A DNA stretch of 64,000 nt from assembly GCA_014385265.1 (NCBI GenBank), contig JACRTJ010000013.1, positions 145,607 through 209,606 on the forward strand, read 5' to 3'. Each line of letters begins with the position of its first letter. Position 1 is the first letter of the stretch. Below, piece by piece: positions 40,444 to 49,453 of the stretch. The position numbers were made by a program, and so were the translations under genes. This DNA comes from Enterocloster hominis (ex Liu et al. 2021) (GTDB taxonomy: Bacteria > Bacillota > Clostridia > Lachnospirales > Lachnospiraceae). A model generated the notes under the pieces. That model was not told the DNA's origin, made no database searches, and saw nothing but the letters and a program-made list of their open reading frames with translations.

Positions 40444-40830
40444 TTACTGGTTTTCCTCCAGGCTTACGCCGGCGATCTTGATGTTCACATCCAGAACGAT
40501 GAGCCCCGTCATATTTTCAATGGCGCTCTTTACCTTATCCTGGACCACCTCGCATACCTTGGGGATGCTGTACCCATACTTCAGATTCAGAGACAGGCTC
40601 ACGGAAACGTGCTCCTCCGTTACATCCACCTTTACACCCTTGGAAAGGTTCTTCATTCCCAGCTTTCCAACCAGCTCGTTGGTGATGTTTCCGGCCATGG
40701 AGTCCACGCCTTCCACCTCTGTCGCCGCCAGGCCGGCAATGATTGCCACGACTTCGTCTGCGATCTGTACCTCGCCGATCTGATCCTTCTCATATACTTT
40801 ATGACTGATTCTTACTGTATCCGCTGCCAC
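40444..40830 (-). CDS. Asp23/Gls24 family envelope-stress protein
   Basis: 128 residues with the family pattern GEVQIADEVVAIIAGLAATE...GVDSM and KVDVTEEHVSVSLSLNLKYG. Such proteins (YqhY/AmaP group) associate with the membrane or with acetyl-CoA carboxylase regulation. In many Firmicutes this gene directly precedes nusB; here the tRNA and repeat copy B lie between. Start codon is GTG or ATG at 40830 after AGGAGG. An extended -10 lies 48 nt upstream. Confidence 0.92.
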   Translation of the reverse strand: MAADTVRISHKVYEKDQIGEVQIADEVVAIIAGLAATEVEGVDSMAGNITNELVGKLGMKNLSKGVKVDVTEEHVSVSLSLNLKYGYSIPKVCEVVQDKVKSAIENMTGLIVLDVNIKIAGVSLEENQ

Positions 40831-40860
40831 AATGATTACCTCCTGCGATCATAGTTTTCC

Positions 40861-40996
40861 TACCATGTCCTCCAGACATTATACCATGTCCTTCAGGCAT
40901 GGTACCCCTTCGGGGAATTGGGCGCCTGGATTTCTGCGGTGAACGCAGAAACCAGATGCGCGATGGTATAATGTCTGTTTCCAGACATTATACCAT
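40861..40996. repeat. Three copies of a 14-bp sequence with embedded TATAAT
   Basis: AGACATTATACCAT occurs at 40874-40887 and 40983-40996, and inverted at 40963-40976; the latter two make a perfect 14-bp inverted repeat with a 6-nt loop. Each contains TATAAT on one strand preceded by TGG. The copy at 40874 probably supplies the extended -10 (40878-40883, minus) of the Asp23 gene. A separate 8-bp hairpin TTTCTGCG/CGCAGAAA lies at 40931-40951. Confidence 0.75.
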
Positions 40997-41058
40997 AACC
41001 GCAAAACTTTGCATAGGCTTTTCCAGAAGATTTCTGCGGCGCGCATACAGGGACCGCC

Positions 41059-41790
41059 TTACTCGGCCAGATCCATCAGCGTGATCACGATGCCGTTGGC
41101 CCCCACCTCTGTCTTTCTTTTTACGATATCCTCGATCTGGGCCCGTTCCGGGTCGGTCAGGGTCACCGCGTTGACCACCACATCCACCTGGTCCTCGGTG
41201 ATGCTGACCACCGGGTCCACAAAGCCCTTGGCCCGGAGCAGGGTCTCCGCCGCATTTTCCTTTTCAGAGATCTCCGTCATCCGGATCATACTCTGGATGG
41301 CTGCCTGCTTTTCCGTATCCGGGATCTGGCCGTTATTGATCAGCTCCATGAGCGTCTCCTTATTCTTCGCCCGGATCTGCTCACGGCTCAGCTGGACGCC
41401 GGCTATGTACTCGGACACACTGGTGCCTCCGGTGAGCACCGCCTCCCCGGGATTTTCAAGGCCTGCGGCCTCTGTTTCGCTTCCCGCCGGTTCACTGCTT
41501 CCCGCAGAGTCTGCCGCCTGTGTCTCCCCTCCGGCCTCTGCGTCCAGGCTTCCAGCGCTTTCAAGCTCCCCGTCCAGACTCTGGATCTCCTTTAAGGTAC
41601 CGTCGTCCGCCCGGTTCACCGCCTGGTTTTCCGCCAGAATGTCCTCATCGGAGATCTCCATCATCCCCGCCTCAAACACATCCGAGCCCGCCACCTCCTT
41701 TTTTGCAGAATAATTTAAATATCCGGCTGCCGCGATCATGATCGCCAGCGTGGTGATGATCACCTGGTTTCTCCTGAATATCCGTTTCAT
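41059..41790 (-). CDS. spoIIIAH: Stage III sporulation protein AH
   Basis: 243 residues. One N-terminal membrane segment (VIITTLAIMIAAAGYLNYSA), a long Ala/Glu/Ser-rich linker (about 70-120), then the YscJ/FliF-like ring-building domain (EKENAAETLLRAKGFVDPVV). It pairs with forespore SpoIIQ to form the mother-cell-to-forespore channel. Last gene of the spoIIIA operon, 4 nt after AG. The low-complexity linker is longer than in B. subtilis. Confidence 0.94.
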   Translation of the reverse strand: MKRIFRRNQVIITTLAIMIAAAGYLNYSAKKEVAGSDVFEAGMMEISDEDILAENQAVNRADDGTLKEIQSLDGELESAGSLDAEAGGETQAADSAGSSEPAGSETEAAGLENPGEAVLTGGTSVSEYIAGVQLSREQIRAKNKETLMELINNGQIPDTEKQAAIQSMIRMTEISEKENAAETLLRAKGFVDPVVSITEDQVDVVVNAVTLTDPERAQIEDIVKRKTEVGANGIVITLMDLAE

Positions 41791-41793
41791 TCC

Positions 41794-42468
41794 TCAGACT
41801 CCTTCTTTCACCCTCTTTAATACTTTTATCTTATGTGCCGGCAGCCCGAATAATGCTTCCATGGCCTCAGAAATTTCCGCACGCACACTGGCGTTTCCCC
41901 CGCCGTCAGCGCTGATGACGATACCGGCCACCTCCGGCGTCAGCTCCTTTTCTACCACAGGCCCCTGGTTCCCGCCACCCATGACGGTGCTCTCAGAGAG
42001 TTCCTGCTCCCTTACGGTGCGCCCGTCCTCTCCCTTTTCCTCTGTGGCTGAGGTCCTGGAATTTTTATCCACATGGAACACCCGCTCCTCCGAGGATTTC
42101 AGCACCACCATCACATCTGCCTTTCCTACGCCCTCTACCCGGTCCAGGAGGCTGGCGATCCGCTGCTCCAGCTCCTTTTCATACAGAGATCCGCCGCTGC
42201 CTCCGGAGACGGCCTGCGCCCCTCCGGAAAGGCCCGGGAGTTCCCCTTTCTCTGGCCCGTCCGCTGGCCCGTCCAGAAGACGGCCGGTTCCGCTCCGGTC
42301 CATGTTTTCCATCCCTCCGCTTCCCACAGCCGCCGCCTCAAGGGATCGTTCCTTTTCTGTCCCCGGCATGGAAAGCACGAACAGCAGCAGCCCGGAGCAG
42401 AATACAAAGATCAGCTTTTCCTTATTCATCCTCCAGATCGATCCGGATCCGTCCTTCTTCCACTCCAT
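41794..42468 (-). CDS. spoIIIAG: Stage III sporulation protein AG
   Basis: 224 residues. A single membrane segment (KLIFVFCSGLLLFVLSM), a Gly/Ser-rich linker, and a ring-building motif domain (LEQRIASLLDRVEGVGKADV...VLKSSEERVF) close to secretin-system proteins. It forms the large ring of the feeding-tube channel. The ATG at 42468 has AGGAG seven nt upstream and overlaps the AF end by 47 nt; an inner ATG at 42429 overlaps by 8 nt. Confidence 0.93.
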   Translation of the reverse strand: MEWKKDGSGSIWRMNKEKLIFVFCSGLLLFVLSMPGTEKERSLEAAAVGSGGMENMDRSGTGRLLDGPADGPEKGELPGLSGGAQAVSGGSGGSLYEKELEQRIASLLDRVEGVGKADVMVVLKSSEERVFHVDKNSRTSATEEKGEDGRTVREQELSESTVMGGGNQGPVVEKELTPEVAGIVISADGGGNASVRAEISEAMEALFGLPAHKIKVLKRVKEGV

Positions 42469-43060
42469 AATACTCTCCTATCCTTATTTTCAGATTTCCG
42501 ATCTCCCGGTTGGCCCTTCTGCGCCGCTCCAGCCCAGCCTCGCGGCCGTTTTCCTCCCGGCTCCAGGTTTCCGCTCCCTGTCCCCGGAAGGCCTCCGTGT
42601 CCCCTTCCAGGGGCCCCGGGATCCCGCTTCCGGGGATCCCCACGATCAGCTTCACCTCCAGCACTGAACCGAAGCCCGGACGCTCCGGATCCTCCTCCAC
42701 CACTGCCTCTGCCTGTCTGCATTCCAGACCGGCACTCTCCGCCATGGTCATAAGATCCGTTTCCACCGCCCGCCGGTAGCTGTCCGCCAGCCGCTTCATC
42801 CGGGTCCCGTCCGCGTCGGCGATCTCCCTCTGTAAGAGCTTCACATCATTCTGGAAGGTGATCCGGCCAAAGGCCCCGGCCATGCGCTCCTCCAGCCCTG
42901 TAAGATCCCCCAGGGGCCCGAACACCAGGAGAATGAATACCATCCCGGTAAAAAGCCTCAGGTATTTTTCATATTTCCGGTCCGGAAGGAAGTTTAAGAC
43001 CGTGGTCATCAGGATCAGATAAAACACCAGGCTGCGGATCCATTCATATACTGCTTCCAA
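42422..43060 (-). CDS. spoIIIAF: Stage III sporulation protein AF
   Basis: 212 residues with two N-terminal membrane helices (WIRSLVFYLILMTTVLNFLP and LRLFTGMVFILLVFGPLGDL) and a soluble C-terminal domain. The best start is TTG at 43060, directly behind GGAGGAGGA; no ATG or GTG fits, and the frame upstream lies in the spoIIIAE gene. Part of the channel basal platform. The C-terminal domain shows an EVKLIVGIPGSGIPGPLEGD stretch. Confidence 0.9.
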   Translation of the reverse strand: MEAVYEWIRSLVFYLILMTTVLNFLPDRKYEKYLRLFTGMVFILLVFGPLGDLTGLEERMAGAFGRITFQNDVKLLQREIADADGTRMKRLADSYRRAVETDLMTMAESAGLECRQAEAVVEEDPERPGFGSVLEVKLIVGIPGSGIPGPLEGDTEAFRGQGAETWSREENGREAGLERRRRANREIGNLKIRIGEYYGVEEGRIRIDLEDE

Positions 43061-43077
43061 TCCTCCTCCTTTCCCGT

Positions 43078-44241
43078 CTACCCCGCATACCAGACGGCGT
43101 TGGTGGACGCACAGAGAACGGCGATGGTCACAGAAAACAAAGCCAGGGAGCAGCCCACGATCTTTAAAAGGATCCCATGGCCAGCCGCCGCCCCGGTCAT
43201 GCATGCCACCAGCCGCTTATCGCAGACCGGCTGCATCACCGCCGCCGCCATATAATAAAGGAACATCAGGACCAGCAGCTTGATGACCGGGACCGCCGCC
43301 ATAAAAAGAAGCACCAGGACCGCTGCCGCCCCGGCTGTATTCTTTATCAAAATCCCCGAGCCCATGACCATCTGGGATATGGCTCCTGCTCCGGCCCCCA
43401 TGCCTGGGATCATCTGGGCCAGCCGCATGGCCGATGCATTTTTTAAGGCATCTGCCTGGGACAGCACCAGTCCCTGGATCACATGGAAGCCCACAATGAT
43501 CCCGAACATGGTCTTTAAGGTCCACAAGATCCCCTGCCGCAAAAGCTCTGTGGTCCTGGAGATCATGTCCTCCCTGTAAAGGTTCCCGGCTAACACCAGC
43601 ATCAAATAGACCCGCATCAGAGGAAGGAGCACGCCGGAGACCACGGCCTGGACCACGCCGATGGCTCCAAAGGTAAAGCCGCAGACCGCCGTGGAGGTGA
43701 ACGCGCCTCCCGCCATGGCCACGGCCAGAAAATACGCCGGAAGGAGCACCCGCATGAATTCCATCAGCTCCTCTGCCACAGAACCGGCAATGGTCACGCT
43801 GGCAAAAAAGCTGGCCGCCAGAAAGACCATGTTTAAAAGGTATACCACGTAAAAGCCCGTTTCCGACACATGGCCCGACCCGAAAATATTGGAAAAACCC
43901 GAAAAAACGGCTCCAATGAATGCCAGCAGGATGATCTGTCCCACGAACCTGGCGTTGGTCCGGATCTCAGAAAAAAATCCCTCCCGGATCCTCCCGGCCA
44001 GCTCCCCAAGCACCCCTCCAAGGTTTCCGTCCATGATCTCCTTCATGACGCTGCCAAAGGACAGGCCGCCTGTCTGATCCCGGTCCAGACTGTCCAGAAA
44101 CCTCTGGATCTCTTCCATGTTAAAATCCTCCAGGGCATAGGGCTCCTCCACTGCCTCCTCCGCCCGGGCCAGGCCGGAAAACATGAACAGGAAAAGGGCC
44201 AGGGCCAGAAAAAAACGCAGGGCCTTCTTCTGCCTCCTCAT
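43078..44241 (-). CDS. spoIIIAE: Stage III sporulation protein AE
   Basis: 387 residues, polytopic. A signal-like N terminus (KALRFFLALALFLFMFSGLA) precedes about eight membrane helices; the conserved SGFSNIFGSGHVSETGFYVV region is present. It resembles a transporter core in the sporulation channel. The ATG at 44241 was chosen because the frame before it lies inside spoIIIAD, giving an ATGA-type overlap. Confidence 0.93.
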   Translation of the reverse strand: MRRQKKALRFFLALALFLFMFSGLARAEEAVEEPYALEDFNMEEIQRFLDSLDRDQTGGLSFGSVMKEIMDGNLGGVLGELAGRIREGFFSEIRTNARFVGQIILLAFIGAVFSGFSNIFGSGHVSETGFYVVYLLNMVFLAASFFASVTIAGSVAEELMEFMRVLLPAYFLAVAMAGGAFTSTAVCGFTFGAIGVVQAVVSGVLLPLMRVYLMLVLAGNLYREDMISRTTELLRQGILWTLKTMFGIIVGFHVIQGLVLSQADALKNASAMRLAQMIPGMGAGAGAISQMVMGSGILIKNTAGAAAVLVLLFMAAVPVIKLLVLMFLYYMAAAVMQPVCDKRLVACMTGAAAGHGILLKIVGCSLALFSVTIAVLCASTNAVWYAG

Positions 44242-44624
44242 GACAGGAACACCTGGAGAGTTTCTAAGAGCGCCTGGAGCACCGGCGCACTCACCGCCAG
44301 GATGGACAGCTTCCCGAACATCTCCACCTGGGTCCCCAGAGCCGAAAATCCCGCGTCCCTGCAGATCCCGGAGGCAAATTCCGCGATGTATGTGATCCCC
44401 ACCATTTTTAAAAGCGTTCCCAGGTAAATGTTCTTCACCCGGATCTGGCTCCCGATGGCCCGCACTGTGTCCAGGATCAGCTCCAGCCTGGAAATACTTA
44501 AAAAGCCAATGACCAGACCGGCCGCCAGGATCAGGTACACCGAATATTCCTGGCGCAGGGGCTTTAGCTGGACCGCCAGGGCCACCGCCGTGATCCCCAG
44601 GACCGCCGCCTGTATGATCGTCAT
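44238..44624 (-). CDS. spoIIIAD: Stage III sporulation protein AD
   Basis: 128 residues and four membrane helices. It has the family stretch LLKMVGITYIAEFASGICRD. The ATG at 44624 follows GGGGGAAGG; another ATG at 44645 overlaps the spoIIIAC stop and would add seven residues. Forms the inner-membrane base of the channel with AC and AE. Confidence 0.92.
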   Translation of the reverse strand: MTIIQAAVLGITAVALAVQLKPLRQEYSVYLILAAGLVIGFLSISRLELILDTVRAIGSQIRVKNIYLGTLLKMVGITYIAEFASGICRDAGFSALGTQVEMFGKLSILAVSAPVLQALLETLQVFLS

Positions 44625-44641
44625 GACGCCTTCCCCCTTCC

Positions 44642-44836
44642 TCACAGGGCAAACAGATTTTTTATGGTTTCAAACAGCTCATATATGTAAGGAACGATCC
44701 AGAAGAGCACCAGTACCAGCCCCGCCAGGCTGGTGAGAAACGCCTGGTCCTCCCTTCCGCTGTGCTTTAACACCTGGCAGATCACCGACACCAGGATCCC
44801 CACTGCCGCAATTTTAAAGATCAGATTTACACCCAT
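44642..44836 (-). CDS. spoIIIAC: Stage III sporulation protein AC
   Basis: 64 residues with two membrane helices (IFKIAAVGILVSVICQVL and TSLAGLVLVLFWIVPYIYEL), the normal size for this smallest operon member. The motif HSGREDQAF joins the helices. It ends in an ATGA overlap with the possible earlier spoIIIAD start. Confidence 0.94.
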   Translation of the reverse strand: MGVNLIFKIAAVGILVSVICQVLKHSGREDQAFLTSLAGLVLVLFWIVPYIYELFETIKNLFAL

Positions 44837-44855
44837 GCCATCCTCCTATGCCATT

Positions 44856-45392
44856 TCACGCCATGACCACCATGAGAAACAGCCCGGCCGCCATGCCCAG
44901 GCACCGGTACAGCTTCGTCCGGCTCTCCATTTCCCTCTTTAAAAACCCGATGGAGCCGTCCGTCTCCTCCAGATAAAACAGAAGGGTCCGCTCCTGCATG
45001 TCCTTATGGGCGTAGCCCAGATTCTCTCCCAGGGCCAGGAGATTTTTATGGTCCCCTGCCTCCAGGGGAAATCCCGGCGGAAACCGCTCCGCCTCCTCCT
45101 TCCAGATCACAGGAAACGGCACGTCTCCCTGCTCCTCCAGACGCTCTGCCACCCGCAGGAAAAACGCGCCCGGTTCCTTAAGAAAACCGCTCCGGCCCTC
45201 TGCGTACCGTCCTCCCACCTCCCGAAACGCTTCCGGCAGCGTGGCGTTGGCATACAGGATCTGTCCCTTCAAATAAAACATCATCTGCCGGAACAGGAGC
45301 AAAAGCTCCAGCTTTTCCTTCCACTGGTCTGCGGCCCAGAAGCCTCCCGCAGCCAATGCCCCGGCCATCATAAGGATCCCTATATATTTCAT
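44856..45392 (-). CDS. spoIIIAB: Stage III sporulation protein AB
   Basis: 178 residues. A short N-terminal membrane segment (IGILMMAGALAAGGFWAA) and a C-terminal one (YRCLGMAAGLFLMVVMA) flank a helical domain, the GspF-like layout of SpoIIIAB. The motif ENLGYAHKDMQERTLLFYLE is typical. Its start overlaps the spoIIIAA stop by four nt. Confidence 0.92.
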   Translation of the reverse strand: MKYIGILMMAGALAAGGFWAADQWKEKLELLLLFRQMMFYLKGQILYANATLPEAFREVGGRYAEGRSGFLKEPGAFFLRVAERLEEQGDVPFPVIWKEEAERFPPGFPLEAGDHKNLLALGENLGYAHKDMQERTLLFYLEETDGSIGFLKREMESRTKLYRCLGMAAGLFLMVVMA

Positions 45393-46393
45393 GCTCCCGA
45401 AGCCTCCGCTTTTCCTTCTGTTTCCGGGCTTCCGGCCCCGCTCTCCTCATTCTGGCACCCCTTTCCCGCCAGCAGCCTCAGTTCCCCGTCGCACACAGCC
45501 TCCACAGTTCCCGGACCCAACCGCCTGGAAAGCGCCACATACCGGGAAAACATTCCTTCCCGGACCATTTCTGCCAGCACCGGCTTCTTTTTCAGATCCT
45601 CCGGGGAGCTTCCGTGGACCGTGGCCAGGATCCGGCAGCCGCATTTCATCACGTATCTTAACGCCTCCAGATCCTCCCGGTCCCCGATCTCATCCACCGC
45701 CACCGCGCCGGGAGCCATGGAACGGATCATCATGACCATTCCCAGGGCCTTTGGACATCCGTCCATCACATCCGTGCGCATTCCCAGATCACACTGGGGT
45801 ACACCCTTAAAGCAGGCTCCCAGCTCTGACCGTTCATCCACCACCGCTGTCTGGAGACCCGGCCCGTACCGGTTTCCATTGGATACCTGGCGCACCACGT
45901 CTCTTAAAAGTGTGGTCTTCCCGGCTCCCGGCGGCGACAGGATCAGCGTATTCTGAAGCCGGCCGTTTTCATAGAGCCAGGGGAGCACCGGATCCCCGCA
46001 GCCGGGCTTTTCATGGGCCAGGCGGATATTCAGGCTGGATATGTCCCTGATGGTCCTCAGACCGCTGCCTTCGGTGACGGCCTTTCCGGCGATCCCCACC
46101 CGATGGCCTCCCTCGATGGTCAGAAAGCCCTGGCGGATCTCATCCTCAAAGGCATACAGGGAATGCCTGGAAAAGATCCCCAGGATCTCCCGGATCAGCG
46201 CCGGATCTGCCAGGACCGGAGACAGATCTGCATCCGGCTCCAGAAGCCCCTCCCGGCCCACCATATATTCCCGTCCGTCCATAAAGACCAGCACCGGCTT
46301 CCCCGCCCGCAGGCGGATCTCCTGGAGCTTCCCTCTATCCGGAACAGCCCGTCCAAATATCTGCTTCAGCTCTTCTGCCGTCATATTCCTCAC
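45389..46393 (-). CDS. spoIIIAA: Stage III sporulation protein AA (secretion-type ATPase)
   Basis: 334 residues with Walker A SPPGAGKTTLLRD (153-165), Walker B AVAVDEIGDREDLEAL and a conserved GGHRVGIAGK (95-104). The motor ATPase of the mother-cell side of the feeding-tube channel, related to type II/IV secretion ATPases. First gene of the eight-gene spoIIIA operon, which is complete and collinear here. Expected to be sigma-E controlled, but I saw no confident sigma-E promoter upstream. The C-terminal 25 residues are low complexity. Confidence 0.95.
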   Translation of the reverse strand: MRNMTAEELKQIFGRAVPDRGKLQEIRLRAGKPVLVFMDGREYMVGREGLLEPDADLSPVLADPALIREILGIFSRHSLYAFEDEIRQGFLTIEGGHRVGIAGKAVTEGSGLRTIRDISSLNIRLAHEKPGCGDPVLPWLYENGRLQNTLILSPPGAGKTTLLRDVVRQVSNGNRYGPGLQTAVVDERSELGACFKGVPQCDLGMRTDVMDGCPKALGMVMMIRSMAPGAVAVDEIGDREDLEALRYVMKCGCRILATVHGSSPEDLKKKPVLAEMVREGMFSRYVALSRRLGPGTVEAVCDGELRLLAGKGCQNEESGAGSPETEGKAEASGA

Positions 46394-46776
46394 GCTCCTT
46401 TACCTCAGTATATGACGGCGGGACAGGTTTATGAATCTGAATTTCCGGCAGGGCCAATGGAATTTCCCAGACAAAAGGATGGTAAGGAAAGCGGATGTTA
46501 TGCAGTCAGGACTAACCGGAAGGCTTATAGGAAAAATTATTTTGCGGCGCAGCAATGGCTTTTCGTTCTGTGCTTGGGGGATGTTTAGATCATGAAATGC
46601 TCATGGCAACAGCAGTTCTTGCAGAATAAAGGATCAGATCATGTACAATGAAAACTTTGAATCAGACAGGGGTAAAGCTATGGGTTTTGATTTTAAGAAA
46701 GGTTTTAAAGGGAGCGGCCCATTCCTGGCAGCCGGCGGCGCCATCGGGCGTGCCAGCGTGCCAGAGAGGGAACGGC
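46394..46776. other. Gap of 383 nt without a supported gene
   Basis: Upstream of spoIIIAA and downstream of the kinase gene. A short plus-strand frame from 46680 (MGFDFKKGFKG...) has a ribosome-like GGGG but soon runs antisense into the kinase gene, so it is not called. No clear terminator for the kinase was found. Confidence 0.5.
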
Positions 46777-47682
46777 TCACTCCAGCAGTTTTCCAGCCTC
46801 TGGGAACCGGATCCGGATCCTTAATTTTCCCTCGCTGTACTCTGCCTCAATGCTGCCGCCCATCCGCTCGGTCAGGATTTTTGCTATGGATAATCCGAGG
46901 CCTGTTGAATTTCTGTTGGCCTCCACTGTATAAAATTTATCAAACATTCTTCCCACGGCGACGGCGTTTAAGTTCTGTGCCGTATTGATAAAAGAAATTC
47001 CACAGTCCAGATCCATGCAGACGAAGAGATCCCCGTCTGAATACTTAAGGGCGTTGCTGACGATATTGGAGAAAATGCGGTTCACCGCACTTATATCCAG
47101 ACTGCGGCAGACAGGAGCTTCCGGCAGATGGATCACAGGCTCTATGCCTTTTTCCTGCATGACGCCGTAAAACGACAGAAGGCTTTCCTCCAGCGCCCCG
47201 ACCACATCCACAGGCTCCGGATGCAGCTCCTGGGAGGACGCGGCCACACTGTACTGGAACAGCTCCTCCGTCAGATCCTTCAGCGCCTCTGTCCGGTTGC
47301 GGATCTGCGAAAGGTAACGCCTGACCGTTTCGCCGTTTTCCTCCTGCTCCAGAAGATCCAGATAGCCGATGAGCGCCGTGAGCGGCGTTCTCAGGTCATG
47401 GGAAAGGCCGGCAACGGCCTCCTTCAATTCCAGGTCCCCCTGCTGACAGCGCCGGCGCTCTTTGCGGAGCAGACGGAGCTCGAGATTGATATCCGCAGCA
47501 AGCCTCCGCATATACGGGTCCCTGGAGGAAACTGAAATGAGCGTGTTGGTATCCGACGTCCGTATGTCATGGAACGCTTTTGCGATCTCCTCTGCGGATC
47601 TGTGCAGAAAATAAACCTTTGCAGCCAGGATAACGGCCATCAGAAGCAGGACTCCAAGAATGATCAGCTGTGGAAGCTCCAT
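46777..47682 (-). CDS. Sensor histidine kinase
   Basis: 301 residues: one N-terminal membrane segment (5-26), a short linker, the HisKA box GLSHDLRTPLTALIGYLDLL with H95, N box SNIVSNALKYS and G box STGLGLSIAK. No large extracellular sensor, as in intramembrane-sensing kinases that work with ABC transporters. It lies downstream of a permease and ATPase and in the same transcript as a response regulator, so the four genes form one module, probably for peptide-antibiotic or cell-envelope response. Confidence 0.92.
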   Translation of the reverse strand: MELPQLIILGVLLLMAVILAAKVYFLHRSAEEIAKAFHDIRTSDTNTLISVSSRDPYMRRLAADINLELRLLRKERRRCQQGDLELKEAVAGLSHDLRTPLTALIGYLDLLEQEENGETVRRYLSQIRNRTEALKDLTEELFQYSVAASSQELHPEPVDVVGALEESLLSFYGVMQEKGIEPVIHLPEAPVCRSLDISAVNRIFSNIVSNALKYSDGDLFVCMDLDCGISFINTAQNLNAVAVGRMFDKFYTVEANRNSTGLGLSIAKILTERMGGSIEAEYSEGKLRIRIRFPEAGKLLE

Positions 47683-47692
47683 AATATCCCTC

Positions 47693-48478
47693 TTACTTTA
47701 TATCTTTTCTTTGAAACAGAACGATTCCGGCAGCCGCTGTTCCCAGGATCCACAGCCCATTGCAGAGGACCGCCCTTATGGGCTCCAAAACCGCCCAGCA
47801 GGAAAGCTGGGCGGCCTGCCCGCACGGATTCAGATCATGTAAGATCCCATACAGGACTCTTTTTGCTCCTTCCACGTAATGCGGGTTCAGGGCCCCGTTT
47901 TTATACCGGGTCTGCACCAGGATCTGGTTGGTGTGCAGACTGAGAAACAGCATTCCAAAAGAGATCCCCATACACCATACGACCGCCCGGGTCTGGTCCC
48001 CGCACAAAAGTGTAATGACACAGAACAGACAGGCGATCGCCGCGCTCATGCTGAGGCCCAGGGCAAAATACCCGGCAAACAGGTCCGGCTCCACGTTATT
48101 TTCAAAAAAGAACCGGGCCGTCCCAAAGGTATAGAGGACCGTAACGGAATAGACCAGGCCGCAGGCAATGCAGCTTGTCACGATCTGGGAAAGGACCACC
48201 TGGCTCCGGCTTTTGGAAAAGATCAGCTTATTCCGGATAAACCCATCGGCAAAGTCCCTTCCTGTAAACACGCTGACCATGGCGGCAGCAGCCACACCAT
48301 AAAAGCTCAGAGGAAGAAAGATCACCCGGCTTAAGGGGACCGTATACTCCATACTGGTGGCCTGCATCACCATAAATACCGAGGCTATGACCAGCATTCC
48401 AATGAGGCAGGACCAGAAAGCTGCGCTTTTTTTCAGACGGTATAAGCTGGCAGAAAGCAGTCTAATCATGGCTTCCAC
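47693..48478 (-). CDS. ABC-2 type transporter permease
   Basis: 261 residues and six membrane helices (for example CLIGMLVIASVFMVMQATS, GYFALGLSMSAAIACLFCVI). It has the membrane topology of lantibiotic-immunity or drug ABC-2 permeases. Its start overlaps the ATPase gene end by 17 nt. There is a single permease gene, so it probably works as a dimer with the ATPase. Confidence 0.88.
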   Translation of the reverse strand: MEAMIRLLSASLYRLKKSAAFWSCLIGMLVIASVFMVMQATSMEYTVPLSRVIFLPLSFYGVAAAAMVSVFTGRDFADGFIRNKLIFSKSRSQVVLSQIVTSCIACGLVYSVTVLYTFGTARFFFENNVEPDLFAGYFALGLSMSAAIACLFCVITLLCGDQTRAVVWCMGISFGMLFLSLHTNQILVQTRYKNGALNPHYVEGAKRVLYGILHDLNPCGQAAQLSCWAVLEPIRAVLCNGLWILGTAAAGIVLFQRKDIK

Positions 48479-49376
48479 CTCCGATCAGGGAAAGATAGTA
48501 GCTTTCCAGGCTTTCATCCTTCTCCGTCATGGACAATACCTCACAGCCCTCCTCTGCCAGGGAAACGGCAAGCTGCGTTACACTGGGCTTTGCAAACAGG
48601 TCGGCCATGGTTTCCGAGGTGATCCTGTACTCCAGGTGCATGGAATCCAGGACACGGGCCAGGATCCCTGTATCGCTTACCTCCATGCGGATACACTTGC
48701 GGCAGGCGGCATCCAGATCTTCTGCGCTCAGTTCTTTTACCATGCGGCCATGATCTATGATCCCATAGTGGGTCGCCAGGCGGGAAAGCTCATCCAGAAT
48801 ATGGCTGGAGATCAGGACTGTGATCCGCCTTTCACGGTTCAGCTTCAGGATCAGCTCACGGATCTCCACGATCCCCTGGGGATCCAGTCCGTTGACCGGT
48901 TCATCCAGGACAAGGAGATCCGGATCTCCGGCAAGGGCAATGGCAATGCCCAGCCGCTGCTTCATGCCCATGGAAAAGTTCTTTACCTTTTTCTTTCCAG
49001 TGTCCTCAAGTCCCACCAGCTTCAGCAGCCCGGGGATCCCATCATAAGACGGCAGCCCCAGAATAAGATACTGCTGTTTCAGATTCTCTTCCGCCGTCAT
49101 ATCCATATAAACAGCCGGTGTCTCCACCACGGCTCCCATGCGCCGACGGGCCCTGGACATGTCCCTGCTGCCGCTCTGGATGCCGTAAAGAGTAAAATCG
49201 CCGGAAGACGGCTCCTGCAGTCCGCAGATCAGACGGATCAGCGTGGTCTTGCCTGCCCCGTTCTTTCCCACAAAGCCATAGACCGAGCCTTCGGGAACAT
49301 TCATCGTAAGGCCGTTCAGCGCCTGGAAATTTTTATATTTTTTTGTCAGGCTGTTGGTCTGCAAAACATAGCGCAT
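48462..49376 (-). CDS. ABC transporter ATP-binding protein
   Basis: 304 residues. Walker A GKNGAGKTT (37-45), signature NFSMGMKQRLGIAIAL, Walker B LLVLDEPVNGLDP, and an extra C-terminal domain of about 80 residues as in bacitracin/lantibiotic ABC exporters. AAAGGAGG precedes the ATG. Coupled to the permease and two-component genes. Confidence 0.93.
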   Translation of the reverse strand: MRYVLQTNSLTKKYKNFQALNGLTMNVPEGSVYGFVGKNGAGKTTLIRLICGLQEPSSGDFTLYGIQSGSRDMSRARRRMGAVVETPAVYMDMTAEENLKQQYLILGLPSYDGIPGLLKLVGLEDTGKKKVKNFSMGMKQRLGIAIALAGDPDLLVLDEPVNGLDPQGIVEIRELILKLNRERRITVLISSHILDELSRLATHYGIIDHGRMVKELSAEDLDAACRKCIRMEVSDTGILARVLDSMHLEYRITSETMADLFAKPSVTQLAVSLAEEGCEVLSMTEKDESLESYYLSLIGGGSHD

Positions 49377-49453
49377 ACTTTTTACCTCCTTTAATGACTC
49401 CAGTATACAAAATAAAAGTCAAGAAAGTGGTCAGGAAAAACGTCAAAATCTGG

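Noticed and set aside
46641..46988. Small plus-strand gene starting near 46680
   Set aside because: The frame soon enters the antisense of the histidine kinase gene and nothing in its first 30 codons is recognisable.
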